Shown piece by piece: positions 14,855-23,673 of a DNA stretch of 64,000 nt; positions within the stretch are counted from its first letter, which is position 1, and each line of letters starts with the position of its first letter. The notes under the pieces were generated by a model. The model was not told the DNA's origin. It did not search any database and was given only the letters and a program-made list of their open reading frames with translations. The stretch comes from Streptomyces sulphureus DSM 40104 (GTDB taxonomy: Bacteria > Actinomycetota > Actinomycetes > Streptomycetales > Streptomycetaceae). The stretch lies in contig NZ_KB905814.1 in NCBI RefSeq assembly GCF_000381025.1, forward strand, positions 124,001 to 188,000, given 5' to 3'. The position numbers and the translations under genes are program-made.

Positions 14855-15640
14855 ATGTCGATGCAGGCAGCCGTATCCGCGTCCGTCCACTCGCCCCAAA
14901 GCTCGGCCGCCGCCCGCGCCACCGAGCTGAGCAAGGTCTACGGCGAGGGCGAGACCCGAGTGGTCGCCCTCGACTCGGTCTCGCTGGAGTTCGAGCGCGG
15001 CCGGTTCACCGCCATCATGGGGCCGTCGGGCTCCGGCAAGTCGACGCTCATGCACTGCATGGCCGGTCTCGACTCCGTCTCGGGTGGCTCGGCGCGGATC
15101 GGCGACACCGAGCTGTCTCGCCTCAACGACCGACAGCTCACCCGGCTCCGCAGGGACAGCGTCGGCTTCGTCTTCCAGGCGTTCAACCTGCTGCCGACGC
15201 TGTCGGCGTCGGAGAACATCACGCTGCCGATGAGCATCGCCGGCCGCAGGCCCGACCCCCAGTGGCTCGACACGGTCGTGCAGACCGTCGGTCTCTCCGG
15301 CCGGCTGGACCACCGTCCCGCCCAGCTCTCCGGCGGTCAGCAGCAGCGCGTCGCCGTCGCGCGCGCCCTCGCGTCCCGGCCCGAGATCATCTTCGCGGAC
15401 GAGCCGACCGGCAACCTCGACTCCCGCTCCGGCGGCGAGATCCTCGGGTTCCTGCGCAACTCCGTACGGGAGTTGGGCCAGACCGTGGTGATGGTCACCC
15501 ACGATCCGACGGCCGCCGCCTACGCCGACCGCGTCGTCTTCCTCGCCGACGGCCGGCTCGTCGACGAGTTGTTCACGCCGACCGCCGAGAGCGTCCTCGA
15601 CCGGATGCGGCGCGCAGGCACCGCGGGCCGCACGGACTGA
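14855..15640 (+). CDS. ABC transporter ATP-binding protein, MacB/LolD type
   Basis: The 261-aa ATPase has Walker A GPSGSGKST near residue 56, the signature LSGGQQQR near 157, Walker B IIFADEPTGNLD near 176 and the switch His in VMVTHDP. The Q-loop segment FVFQAFNLLPTLSA and the sequence as a whole match the MacB/LolD branch that works with FtsX-like permeases. The permease gene begins 50 bp downstream. These pairs move lipoproteins, peptides or antibiotics out of the membrane by a mechanical cycle instead of import. The two-component genes just upstream suggest stress-induced export, for example of membrane-active peptides. Confidence 0.93.
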   Translation: MSMQAAVSASVHSPQSSAAARATELSKVYGEGETRVVALDSVSLEFERGRFTAIMGPSGSGKSTLMHCMAGLDSVSGGSARIGDTELSRLNDRQLTRLRRDSVGFVFQAFNLLPTLSASENITLPMSIAGRRPDPQWLDTVVQTVGLSGRLDHRPAQLSGGQQQRVAVARALASRPEIIFADEPTGNLDSRSGGEILGFLRNSVRELGQTVVMVTHDPTAAAYADRVVFLADGRLVDELFTPTAESVLDRMRRAGTAGRTD

Positions 15641-15690
15641 CCCGGCCGCCTGCTCCCGCCGACCCGCCGCTCTCCACACCAGGACCCCTC

Positions 15691-18249
15691 ATGCTGCGTA
15701 CAGCTCTGCGCAACCTCATCGCGCACAAAACCCGACTGATCATGACAGCGCTCGCGGTCGTGCTCGGTGTCGCGTTCGTCTCCGGCACCCTCGTCTTCGG
15801 CGACACCGTGACCCGGGCGCTCCGCGGCGCCTCCGCCGACAACCTCAAGGACGTCGCCGTCTCCGTACAGGCCGAGTCCGAGTGGGAGTCGGAGAGCGAC
15901 GCGGTCGAGGACCGCTCGACGGCGCTCACAGGCGACCTCGCCGAGAAGGTGAAAGACGTCCCGGGCGTCACCTCGGTGCGCCCCACCGTCAACGGCACCG
16001 CCACTCTCGCCACCAAGGACGGCCGGCCGCTCAACGCCGACATGAGCTGGCAGAACCTGGCGACCAACTACGCACCGGACGACCACGACCGGGACAGCCG
16101 CTACCCCCTCAGCACCGGGCGCGCCCCCACCGGCGAGGACGAACTGCTCCTGGAGCGCCGCACCGCCGAGAAGGCCGGCTACGAACTGGGCGACACGGTC
16201 CGCTTCGCCGTCAACGGCCCGGCGCTCACCGGCCGGTTGGTGGGCACCGTCGAAACCGACGACCCTCGCGTCACCGCGGGCGGAAGCCTCGTCCTCTTCG
16301 ACACGGACACGGCGCAGCGGCTCCTGCTCCAGCCCGACCGGTTCGACGAGCTCGCCGTCGGCTCGGCGCCCGGGACCGACAACCGGCAGCTCGCCCAGGA
16401 GGTCTCCGAGGTCCTGCCCGAGGAGAGCATCACGGCCACCAGCGGGGCCGAACTCGCCAAGGAGCAGGCCGACGACATCGTCCGGAGCACCGGCGAGATG
16501 ACCAAGGTGCTCATCGCCTTCGCGGGGATCGCGCTCTTCGTCGGGATCTTCCTCATCGCCAACACCTTCACGATGCTCGTCGCCCAGCGCAGCCGCGAGA
16601 CCGCGCTGCTGCGCGCCGTAGGGGCCTCGCGCCGCCAGGTCGTCCGTGCGGTGCTCATCGAGGCCGGGCTCCTCGGGCTCGTCGCTTCCGCCGTCGGGTT
16701 CGCGCTCGGCATCGGTATCGCGACCGCTATGCGGCCGCTTCTCAACATGGCGGGCGCGGGGCTGCCGGACGGGTCACTGGTGATCTCCGCGGGCACGCTC
16801 GTCTGGTCGCTCGTCGTCGGAGTCGGGGTCACTGTGTTCGCCGCGTGGCTGCCGTCCCGGAAAGCCGCGAAGGTGGCGCCTGTGGAGGCGCTGAGCACCG
16901 TCGACCAGGCGCCGCCGAAGCGCAGCATGGTGTTCCGCAACTCCCTCGGCGGCGTGCTCACCGGCGCGGGAGTGCTCGTCATGCTGCTCGTCTCCACGCA
17001 GGAGGGCGGCGACGACTCCAACCTCCTGGCCGCCGCCTTCGGTTCGGTGCTCACGCTGATCGGCATGATCGCGCTCGCCCCGCTGCTCTCCCGCCCCCTG
17101 GTACGCCTCGCCGGCGCGCTCACGTCGCGGCTGTCCGGTGTGAGCGGCATGCTCGCCAGGGAGAACGCCCTGCGCAACCCCCGCCGCACCGCTGCCACCG
17201 CCTCGGCCCTGATGATCGGGCTGACGCTGATCACGGGCATGAGCGTCGTCGGCAAGTCCACCCAGGCCGCCCTGGAGGACGACGCCGTACGGGGCATGAC
17301 AGCCGAGTACAAGGTCTCCGACGCCGACTTCAACGGGATCGAACCGGCCCTCGGCGCGAAGGTCGACGACGTCCCGGGCGTCACGGCGAGCGCGCCCCTG
17401 ACCTCCTCGACCCTGATGGCCGAGGACGAGTTCGCCACCGTCACGGGAGCCGACCCGAAGCGCCTGGAGCGCGTCACGGACCTGAAGTTCACCAGCGGCT
17501 CGCTCGCCGGGGTCGGCCCCGGCGAGGTGGCGCTCTCCGAGGAGTACGCCGAGAAGACGGGCCTGTCGCAGGGCGACACCTTCCGGGCCGAGATCGGCGC
17601 CGAGGACTCGCAAAAACTCACCGTCGCCGGGGTCTACGAGTCGACGCGCGTGGTCGAGGACGTACTGGGCACCTACGACGACGTCCTCCCCTACTCCGAG
17701 GGCGGCAAGCTCGACAGCGTCCTCGTCGGCACGGCCCCCGGCACCGAGGGCCTCGACCAGGACATCCGCGAGGCGCTCGGCAACAGCCCGCTCCTCCAGG
17801 TGCAGGATAAGGAGCAGTTGACAAAGGAGGAGGCCGGCCCGATCGACCTGCTGCTCAACATGATGTACGGGCTGCTCGGCATGACCGTCGTCATCGGCGT
17901 GCTCGGCGTCGTCAACACCCTTGCCATGTCGGTCTTCGAGCGCACCAGGGAGATCGGCCTGCTGCGCGCCATCGGCCTCGACGACCGGGGCGTCAAGCAG
18001 ATGGTGCGCCTGGAGTCGGTGGTGATCTCGCTCTTCGGCGCGGCCCTCGGCGTCGGCACCGGGATCTTCCTCGCCTGGTCGCTCGGCAGCCTCACCGGCT
18101 CCTCGCTCACGACGTACGAGACGGTGCTCCCCTGGGCGCGACTCGGCCTCTTCCTCCTGCTCGCCCTGGCGGTGGGCGTCCTCGCGGCGGTCTGGCCGGC
18201 CCGCCGGGCCGTGCGCCTCAACATGCTGCGGTCGCTCAACGCGGAGTAG
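15691..18249 (+). CDS. FtsX-like ABC permease (two FtsX domains)
   Basis: The 852-aa permease starts MLRTALRNLIAHKTRLI and has a single helix, then a large outer domain (residues about 45-260). Three helices with SRETALLRAVGASRRQV (near 305) follow. After a linker, a second unit begins ARENALRNPRRTAATASALM, with its own outer domain and three terminal helices including TREIGLLRAIGLDDRGV (near 755). Two repeats of the MacB_PCD-FtsX layout in one chain mean that one polypeptide plus the ATPase dimer makes a complete transporter. It ends at a strong bidirectional terminator shared with the catalase gene. Confidence 0.93.
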   Translation: MLRTALRNLIAHKTRLIMTALAVVLGVAFVSGTLVFGDTVTRALRGASADNLKDVAVSVQAESEWESESDAVEDRSTALTGDLAEKVKDVPGVTSVRPTVNGTATLATKDGRPLNADMSWQNLATNYAPDDHDRDSRYPLSTGRAPTGEDELLLERRTAEKAGYELGDTVRFAVNGPALTGRLVGTVETDDPRVTAGGSLVLFDTDTAQRLLLQPDRFDELAVGSAPGTDNRQLAQEVSEVLPEESITATSGAELAKEQADDIVRSTGEMTKVLIAFAGIALFVGIFLIANTFTMLVAQRSRETALLRAVGASRRQVVRAVLIEAGLLGLVASAVGFALGIGIATAMRPLLNMAGAGLPDGSLVISAGTLVWSLVVGVGVTVFAAWLPSRKAAKVAPVEALSTVDQAPPKRSMVFRNSLGGVLTGAGVLVMLLVSTQEGGDDSNLLAAAFGSVLTLIGMIALAPLLSRPLVRLAGALTSRLSGVSGMLARENALRNPRRTAATASALMIGLTLITGMSVVGKSTQAALEDDAVRGMTAEYKVSDADFNGIEPALGAKVDDVPGVTASAPLTSSTLMAEDEFATVTGADPKRLERVTDLKFTSGSLAGVGPGEVALSEEYAEKTGLSQGDTFRAEIGAEDSQKLTVAGVYESTRVVEDVLGTYDDVLPYSEGGKLDSVLVGTAPGTEGLDQDIREALGNSPLLQVQDKEQLTKEEAGPIDLLLNMMYGLLGMTVVIGVLGVVNTLAMSVFERTREIGLLRAIGLDDRGVKQMVRLESVVISLFGAALGVGTGIFLAWSLGSLTGSSLTTYETVLPWARLGLFLLLALAVGVLAAVWPARRAVRLNMLRSLNAE

Positions 18250-18253
18250 CACG

Positions 18254-18304
18254 ACGGAGAAAGGGGTGCCGCGGCGTCCGGCCGCGGCACCCCTCTTTCT
18301 CCGT
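18254..18304. terminator. Long bidirectional terminator between permease and catalase genes
   Basis: ACGGAGAAAGGGGTGCCGCGG on the left pairs with the segment 18282-18304 (CCGCGG through TCCGT) apart from a 2-nt bulge, with a 7-nt loop. The stem has A/T-rich outer parts, so each strand gets a few terminal T residues. Confidence 0.85.
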
Positions 18305-18318
18305 CACACGGCGTCCCG

Positions 18319-20583
18319 TCACGCCCCCGCGGGGAACCTCTCCCAGACGCGGTGGCGTTCGAGGAGGGCCACGATCTCGTCGAGGACGCCGGTGCCGTTG
18401 GTACCGGTGACGACGCCCGGCGCGTCGGCGGGGACGCCGGCCGCCTCCAGGACGGACTCGGCGCCGCCCCAGAAGCCGATCGGCTTCGCGTGCCGGAACG
18501 CCTCGGCGACGAGCTGCGGTACGCGCCCGTCCGTACGCTCGCCGCGGGCCGGCGGGCCGACCTTCGCGTCGCGGGCCGGGTAGCCGTCGCCCGCCTTCGA
18601 CGGGGTGCCGGCGAGGAGGATCGCGTCGAACTCGATCGAGCGGGCCGTCGTGAACGTGCGCTGCACGGTGAGCGAGTCGCCGAGGGTTCCGCCCTTGGGG
18701 GCGATGACGAGGGGCACCATGCTGGCCTCGCCGATCCTGCGTACGACGGCGGCGAGTTCGTCCAGGTCGCTGCCGGGGTCGGCGATGATGCCGACGACGC
18801 GCCCGTCGACCGGCCAGCTCTCGCCCACCTGCGAGAGGGCCGGGCTCGGCTCGACCGAGGCGGCCCTGTCCGTGGCGGCGGGCGCCGGGAGCCCGAGCCC
18901 GTCGGCCACCTGGCGGCACAGCTCCTCGTCGACGTTGGCGAGGACCTTCAGACCGCGCTCCTTGATGGGCTGCTCGTAGCACTTGCCCAACTCGAAGGTG
19001 TACGCGGCGATGAGGTGTTCCTTCTCCACGGCCGAGAGGCTGAGCCAGAACCTGCGGGGCTGCGAGAAGTGGTCGTCGAAGGAGGAGGCGTGCTCGCGCA
19101 CCTTGCGGCCCTGCGGGATCTCCTTGGGGATCTCGATGTCCGCGCCTTGGCCGGCGCCCGCGATGAACGGGCAGCCGCCGTCGAGCGAGTTGGGACGGTA
19201 GGGGGCGACGCCGCGGTGGACGGCCGTCTGGTGCATGCCGTCGCGCAGCATGTCGTTGATCGGCGCGTGCGGGCGGTTGATCGGGATCTGCGCGAAGTTC
19301 GGGCCGCCGAGGCGGGTGATCTGCGTGTCGAGGTACGAGAAGAGCCGTCCCGCGAGCAGCGGGTCGTCGGTGATGTCGATCCCGGGGACGAGGTGGCCGA
19401 CGTGGAAGGCGACCTGCTCCGTCTCGGCGAAGAAGTTCTCCGGGTTCCGGTTGAGGGTGAGCAGGCCGATCGGCTGCACCGGGGCCAGCTCCTCGGGGAC
19501 GATGTTGGTCGGGTCGAGCAGGTCGATCCCCTCGAACATCTGGTCCGCGGTGTCGGGGAAGGTCTGGATGCCCAGCTCCCACTGCGGGTAGGCGCCGGCC
19601 TCGATCGCGTCGGCGAGGTCCCGCCGGTGGAAGTCCGGGTCCACCCCGTTGGTGATCTGCGCCTCCTCCCAGACCATGGAGTGGACGCCGAGCCGCGGCT
19701 TCCAGTGGAACTTGACGAGGGTGGTCTCGTCCGAGTCGTTGACGAGCCGGAAGGTGTGGATACCGAAGCCCTCCATCATCCGGAGGGAGCGCGGGATGCC
19801 CCGGTCGGACATGTTCCACATCGTGTGGTGGGTCGCCTCGGTGTGGAGCGTGACGAAGTCCCAGAAGGTGTCGTGCGCGCTCTGCGCCTGCGGGATCTCC
19901 CTGTCCGGGTGCGGCTTGCCCGCGTGGATGACGTCGGGGAACTTGATGGCGTCCTGGATGAAGAAGACGGGGATGTTGTTGCCCACGAGGTCGAAGACGC
20001 CCTGCTGCGTGTAGAACTTCGTGGCGAAGCCGCGGGTGTCGCGGACGGTGTCGGCGGAACCGCGCGAGCCGAGCACCGTGGAGAAGCGGACGAAGACGGG
20101 GGTCTGCACGCCCTCGCGGAGGAAGGCCGCCTTGGTGACCGAGCTCGCCGCGCCGTACGACTGGAAGACGCCGTGGGCCGCGGAACCGCGGGCGTGCACG
20201 ACGCGCTCCGGAATCCGCTCGTGGTCGAAGTGCATGACCTTTTCGCGGAGGTGGTGGTCCTGGAGGAGGATCGGGCCGCGGGGTCCCAGCCTGAGGGAGT
20301 GGTCGGTGTCCGGGACGCGGTCGCCCTGCGCGGTCGTCAAGAAGGCGCCGTACTGGTTGCGTTGGTCCTCGTCGCCGCTCTCCCTGCCCGTCGGGCTGAC
20401 CGCCTCGGGTGCGCCCTGGTCGGACTTGGCGGGCAGCGGCTCGCGTGGCGTCGTCGGCTCGTCCACGGGGGGCGTCTCGGGCCCCGGCTTGCCGGGGACG
20501 CCGCCCTCGGGGCCTGAGGCACCGCCTCGCAGGGCCTCGGCGATCTCGCGTGCCTTTTCCTTGAAGGACTCGGACTTGGCCAT
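18319..20583 (-). CDS. katE: Large-subunit monofunctional haem catalase (HPII/KatE type)
   Basis: The 754-aa enzyme converts hydrogen peroxide to water and oxygen. The catalase core shows the distal His in RVVHARGSAAHG, Asn in DLVGNNIPVFFIQD, and the proximal haem-ligand Tyr in RLFSYLDTQ. The long N-terminal extension (about 90 residues, Pro/Gly-rich) and the C-terminal flavodoxin/DJ-1-like domain (from about 600, GRVVGIIADPGSD onward) define the clade 2 large-subunit type, which is robust and often made in stationary phase. The ATG at 20583 follows GAGGAG. It is convergent with the permease and shares its terminator. The long gene-poor stretch upstream must hold its promoter. Confidence 0.95.
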   Translation of the reverse strand: MAKSESFKEKAREIAEALRGGASGPEGGVPGKPGPETPPVDEPTTPREPLPAKSDQGAPEAVSPTGRESGDEDQRNQYGAFLTTAQGDRVPDTDHSLRLGPRGPILLQDHHLREKVMHFDHERIPERVVHARGSAAHGVFQSYGAASSVTKAAFLREGVQTPVFVRFSTVLGSRGSADTVRDTRGFATKFYTQQGVFDLVGNNIPVFFIQDAIKFPDVIHAGKPHPDREIPQAQSAHDTFWDFVTLHTEATHHTMWNMSDRGIPRSLRMMEGFGIHTFRLVNDSDETTLVKFHWKPRLGVHSMVWEEAQITNGVDPDFHRRDLADAIEAGAYPQWELGIQTFPDTADQMFEGIDLLDPTNIVPEELAPVQPIGLLTLNRNPENFFAETEQVAFHVGHLVPGIDITDDPLLAGRLFSYLDTQITRLGGPNFAQIPINRPHAPINDMLRDGMHQTAVHRGVAPYRPNSLDGGCPFIAGAGQGADIEIPKEIPQGRKVREHASSFDDHFSQPRRFWLSLSAVEKEHLIAAYTFELGKCYEQPIKERGLKVLANVDEELCRQVADGLGLPAPAATDRAASVEPSPALSQVGESWPVDGRVVGIIADPGSDLDELAAVVRRIGEASMVPLVIAPKGGTLGDSLTVQRTFTTARSIEFDAILLAGTPSKAGDGYPARDAKVGPPARGERTDGRVPQLVAEAFRHAKPIGFWGGAESVLEAAGVPADAPGVVTGTNGTGVLDEIVALLERHRVWERFPAGA

Positions 20584-21867
20584 GGCTACTCCTCGAAGGT
20601 CGGACCTGTACGGCAGACGTCCGGCCCGCACACGCACCCCGCCACGACGCGAACGGCTACCCGGTACACCGAAGCACCCGCGCCCGGCCGCGGGCCGCCG
20701 CTGAGGTCCCGGGCGATCCGCGCCCCCACGAACGGCGGACTCCTCCCCGCACTGCGCGGCGGCCCCGTGCCCGCGGTCGTCCACAGGCGCGGGAACGGGC
20801 TCCTCGGCGAGCGGCTCGACCTGCCGCGGGGTCGTCACGTGCACCTCCTCCGGGTCGGCTCGGGCGTGTGCGGACCCTCGGCGTCCCGGAGGAGCACCGA
20901 GAGACGGCGCCCGAGTGCCCGGTGGGTGCGGCGGTGAATCCGACGTCCGGGTGCTGCGCGCGGGCTGCCACGGCGGCTCTCGCCGTACCGTCGCCTCCGT
21001 GCCGCGTGCCGGTCCCGCGGCACGTCAACTCCCCGGTGGTTGCCGTCCGTTCGACGTCGGCACCGTCGAGTGCCGACGTGTCGTGGGCGTCACCGGGGCT
21101 CGGCACCCGTGCCGTCGGCTGTCAACAAGCGGGACACGTAGGGATGTTGCGTCCGGTACGGGTTCCGGCCGCTGCTACTCGGCCCGGCGACGCCGTACGT
21201 GGGACACCAAGCGGGTGCCGGCTGCCGCTGGGGAGGATGCCATCTGGATCGGCAGCAGCACGGAGCTGACCGTTCTCGGCATGCCGGCGTGCAGTCCCGC
21301 GGTGTGCGGGTCGACGGCGGCGCGAGGGGCGGGGTCGTGCGCGGCCCTCCGCAGAGCGCGCGCACGCCGCCAGGGCCTCGGGACTCGGTGATCAGGTACC
21401 CCTGCTCCGAGCGGACGGCGAGGCGCGCGCCGCGCGCGGTCTGCGCCGGCACGCCCCTCCGGGTCGGGTCGACGGGCCTCGCCTCCAGCGTCCAGCCCTG
21501 CGGCCCGGCGTCGCCGCCCTCCGATGTCTTCGACGAGAGCGGCCTTCGGACCGCACCGCGTCGGCGCCTCCGGGTGGTTCCGCGACCACTGCCACACGTC
21601 GCCGAAAGCGGTGCGGTCGGGTGCTGCCGTCGAAGGTCTCACCCGTTGGCGCCGCCGTAGAGGGGCGGGGTACGGCGCGGGGATCGGGCGACCCCGGTTG
21701 CCCACGTTGAAGCCGCCCCGTCCTGTGCCGATGGCGGTCGGGCTCGGTCCCGTCGGCGCAGGACCGCGAGCGTCGCGGAAGCGGCGGTCGCGGCCGTCCG
21801 GGGACGGTGCGTACCCGGTCCGTCGAAGCGCTTCCGCCGCATGGGCTTCGGTGGTGACCGGGCGGCG
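20584..21867. other. 1.3-kb stretch without an intact gene
   Basis: No reading frame here has a convincing start, ribosome site and protein-like sequence together. The part nearest 20584 should hold the catalase promoter. The minus strand at about 21380-21780 carries protein-like runs in different frames (separate entry), suggesting a decayed gene. No hairpin, repeat or RNA gene was recognised. Confidence 0.5.
21380..21780 (-). pseudogene. Possible decayed gene, family unknown
   Basis: Read leftward, protein-like segments appear in shifting frames. They are IGTGRGGFNVGNRGRPIPAP, then PPLYGGANGETFDGSTR one frame over, then TAFGDVWQWSRNHPEAPTR and GPKAALVEDIGG, then GWTLEARPVDPTRRGVPAQT and ARLAVRSEQGYLITESRG. 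Together they could be a single protein broken by about three frameshifts and a stop. I do not recognise the family; the W/Y/G-rich segments look like a secreted or enzymatic protein. Chance open frames are common in DNA this GC-rich, so confidence is low. Confidence 0.28.
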
Positions 21868-22086
21868 TCAGCCCGCCGACTGACGGGCCGTCCAGAACTC
21901 GTCGAACGAGAGGAGGCCGTCCCCGTCCGTGTCGCTCGCGGCGAGGAGGGAGGCCGCGGCCTCCGGCTCCATGCGGCTCCCCGTCGCCTCGCTGAGGACG
22001 GTGCTGAGCTCGCCGGCGCTGACGTATCCGTCGCCGTCGGCGTCGAACGTGTCGAAGACGCTCCGGGCCTCTTCCCTCTCGGACAT
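21868..22086 (-). CDS. EF-hand calcium-binding protein, 72 aa
   Basis: The small protein has two complete EF-hand loops: DADGDGYVSAGE (residues 16-27) and DTDGDGLLSFDE (52-63). Each has the acidic ligands at loop positions 1, 3, 5 and 12 and Gly at 6. With only two hands it is one calmodulin-like lobe, as in other actinobacterial calcium-binding EF-hand proteins of 70-80 aa. The ATG at 22086 follows GGGAG. It lies 55 bp after the RsbW-like ATPase gene on the same strand and may be cotranscribed. It would bind calcium in the cytoplasm as a buffer or sensor; the partner is unknown. Confidence 0.9.
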   Translation of the reverse strand: MSEREEARSVFDTFDADGDGYVSAGELSTVLSEATGSRMEPEAAASLLAASDTDGDGLLSFDEFWTARQSAG

Positions 22087-22141
22087 GGCAACTCCCTTGG
22101 TGTGTACGGCCGTCGGTGGACGGTCGCACCCTAGTGGAAGC

Positions 22142-22636
22142 TCAGCGGTCCTGGAGGCGGAGCTCGAACCAGGTGGTCTTGCCGTACGGCTGGAGGTCGA
22201 CGCCCCAGCGGTCGGCGAGGGTGTCGACGAGGTAGAGGCCCCAGCCGCTGGTGTCGAGCTCGCGGACGGGGAGGCGGCAGGGCAGGCCGCGCGAGGGGTC
22301 CTGCACCTCGACGCGGACGGCGCTCCCCCGCCGCAGCATCCGCAGGCCGAAGACGTGCGCACCGGTGTGCCGGACCGCATTGCCGACGAGCTCGGAGACG
22401 AGGAGGACCGTCTGCTCGGTGCGGCCGGGCGGCGCCGCCCACCGCAGCCGCATCGCGCTCTGCGCCAACTGGCGGGCGATGGCGGCCGATTCGGGTCGGT
22501 TCGGCAGCCGCACCTCGGCCGCTGTGGGATCGCCGACGAGCTGGAGCAGGTCGCCGGCCGGCTCCTCGATCGCAGCGGCCCCGGCGATCGGTGGTGCACT
22601 GCCGGCTGCGCTCGCCACGTCTCCCTGTCCCGCCAT
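22142..22636 (-). CDS. ATP-binding protein, RsbW-like anti-sigma/regulatory kinase domain
   Basis: The protein of about 164 aa is a stand-alone HATPase_c_2 domain: N-box VSELVGNAVRHTG, then VEVQDPSRGLP and the G-box in TSGWGLYLVDTLADRWGV. This is the form used by Streptomyces single-domain kinases related to anti-sigma factor RsbW, often paired with anti-anti-sigma factors or DUF397/XRE pairs. No partner gene is adjacent. Start is uncertain: ATG at 22636, or two ATGs at 22645 and 22648, none with a strong ribosome site. The downstream EF-hand gene is on the same strand. Confidence 0.85.
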   Translation of the reverse strand: MAGQGDVASAAGSAPPIAGAAAIEEPAGDLLQLVGDPTAAEVRLPNRPESAAIARQLAQSAMRLRWAAPPGRTEQTVLLVSELVGNAVRHTGAHVFGLRMLRRGSAVRVEVQDPSRGLPCRLPVRELDTSGWGLYLVDTLADRWGVDLQPYGKTTWFELRLQDR

Positions 22637-22775
22637 GCGCACCATCATGGACGCACCCGGAGCCGCCCGGGGTTGGTTCGGACGATTTGCCGTCTGTAAT
22701 TGCAGAATGGCCGAACGCGTCACTCTGCGTACGCGCCATCAGGCGGCGCAGAAACGGGAGTTGACCTGGATCGAC

Positions 22776-22805
22776 GGCCCCTCGCCCCGGACAGGGCGAG
22801 AGGCC
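22776..22805. terminator. Hairpin downstream of enoyl-CoA hydratase gene
   Basis: GGCC-C-CTCGCCC pairs with GGGCGAG-A-GGCC across a 6-nt loop, an 11-bp stem with one mismatch, about 40 bp past the stop of the minus-strand gene at 22844. Confidence 0.55.
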
Positions 22806-22843
22806 GCGACGACCACCGACGGCGACGGAGAGCAGCCCCCGCC

Positions 22844-23620
22844 TCAGGTGAAGTCGGCCTTGCCCGGACCGTTCTCGACGAAGCTGCGCATGCCGATCGC
22901 GCTGTCCTCGGTGGCGAAGAGCCCGGCGAACCAGTTGCGTTCGAGCGCCAAGCCCGTGTCGAGGTCGGCCTCGAGGCCCACGTCGATCGACTCCTTCGCC
23001 GCACGCAGCGCCATCGCCGGGCCCCGCGCCAGCTTCGCCGCCCAGGCGTGCGCCTCGGAGTGGACCTCGTCGTCGGGGACCACGCGGTCGGCGAGGCCGA
23101 GCGCGAGCGCCTCGTCAGCCTTGACCTGACGCCCCGTGAAGATGAGGTCCTTCGCCCTCGACGGACCCACGAGCCGCGCAAGGCGCTGCGTGCCGCCGGC
23201 GCCGGGGATGAGGCCGAGCTGGATCTCCGGCTGCCCGAACTTCGCGCGCTCGCCCGCGATCCGCACGTCGGCGCAGAGTGCGAGTTCGCAGCCGCCTCCG
23301 AGCGCGTAGCCGGTGACGGCCGCGACGACGGGCTTGGGGATGCGGGCGACGGCGGTGAAGGAGTCCTGGAGCCTGCGCGACCTCGCCACCATGTCGGCGT
23401 GGCTCATCGCCTCCATCTCCTTGATGTCCGCGCCGGCGGCGAAGACCTTCTCACCGCCGTAGAGCACGACGGACCGCACGTCCTCGCGCCGGCCGGCCTC
23501 GTCGGCGAGCTCGTGCAGCCGGTCCTGGAGGGCGGTGTCGAGGGCGTTCATCGGCGGACGGTCGAGGCGGACGGTTCCGACGCCGTCGGCCACTTCGAGG
23601 CGCACAGTCTCCACAGTCAT
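22844..23620 (-). CDS. Enoyl-CoA hydratase/isomerase (crotonase family)
   Basis: The 258-aa crotonase-fold enzyme has the first oxyanion-hole segment AAGADIKEM near residue 62 and the second as ALGGGCELALCADVRIAG near 105. Glu residues are placed for hydratase chemistry (GQPEIQLGLIPGAGGTQRL near 130). Length and wording match bacterial enoyl-CoA hydratases (EchA type) of fatty-acid or amino-acid breakdown, which add water to trans-2-enoyl-CoA. It stands alone, with no other beta-oxidation gene beside it. The GAGGT..R motif is intact, so an active hydratase is expected; chain-length preference cannot be read. Confidence 0.92.
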   Translation of the reverse strand: MTVETVRLEVADGVGTVRLDRPPMNALDTALQDRLHELADEAGRREDVRSVVLYGGEKVFAAGADIKEMEAMSHADMVARSRRLQDSFTAVARIPKPVVAAVTGYALGGGCELALCADVRIAGERAKFGQPEIQLGLIPGAGGTQRLARLVGPSRAKDLIFTGRQVKADEALALGLADRVVPDDEVHSEAHAWAAKLARGPAMALRAAKESIDVGLEADLDTGLALERNWFAGLFATEDSAIGMRSFVENGPGKADFT

Positions 23621-23673
23621 GCGCGCAGGCTACCGGGGCGTCGCCACCCGTCCCACGGGAGGCGGCTCCGCGC

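Noticed and set aside
18352..20517. A 721-codon open frame on the plus strand opposite the catalase gene
   Set aside because: The catalase is certain on the other strand. The frame is open because GC-rich third positions rarely form stops, and its product is low-complexity Val/Arg/Gly/Asp sequence.
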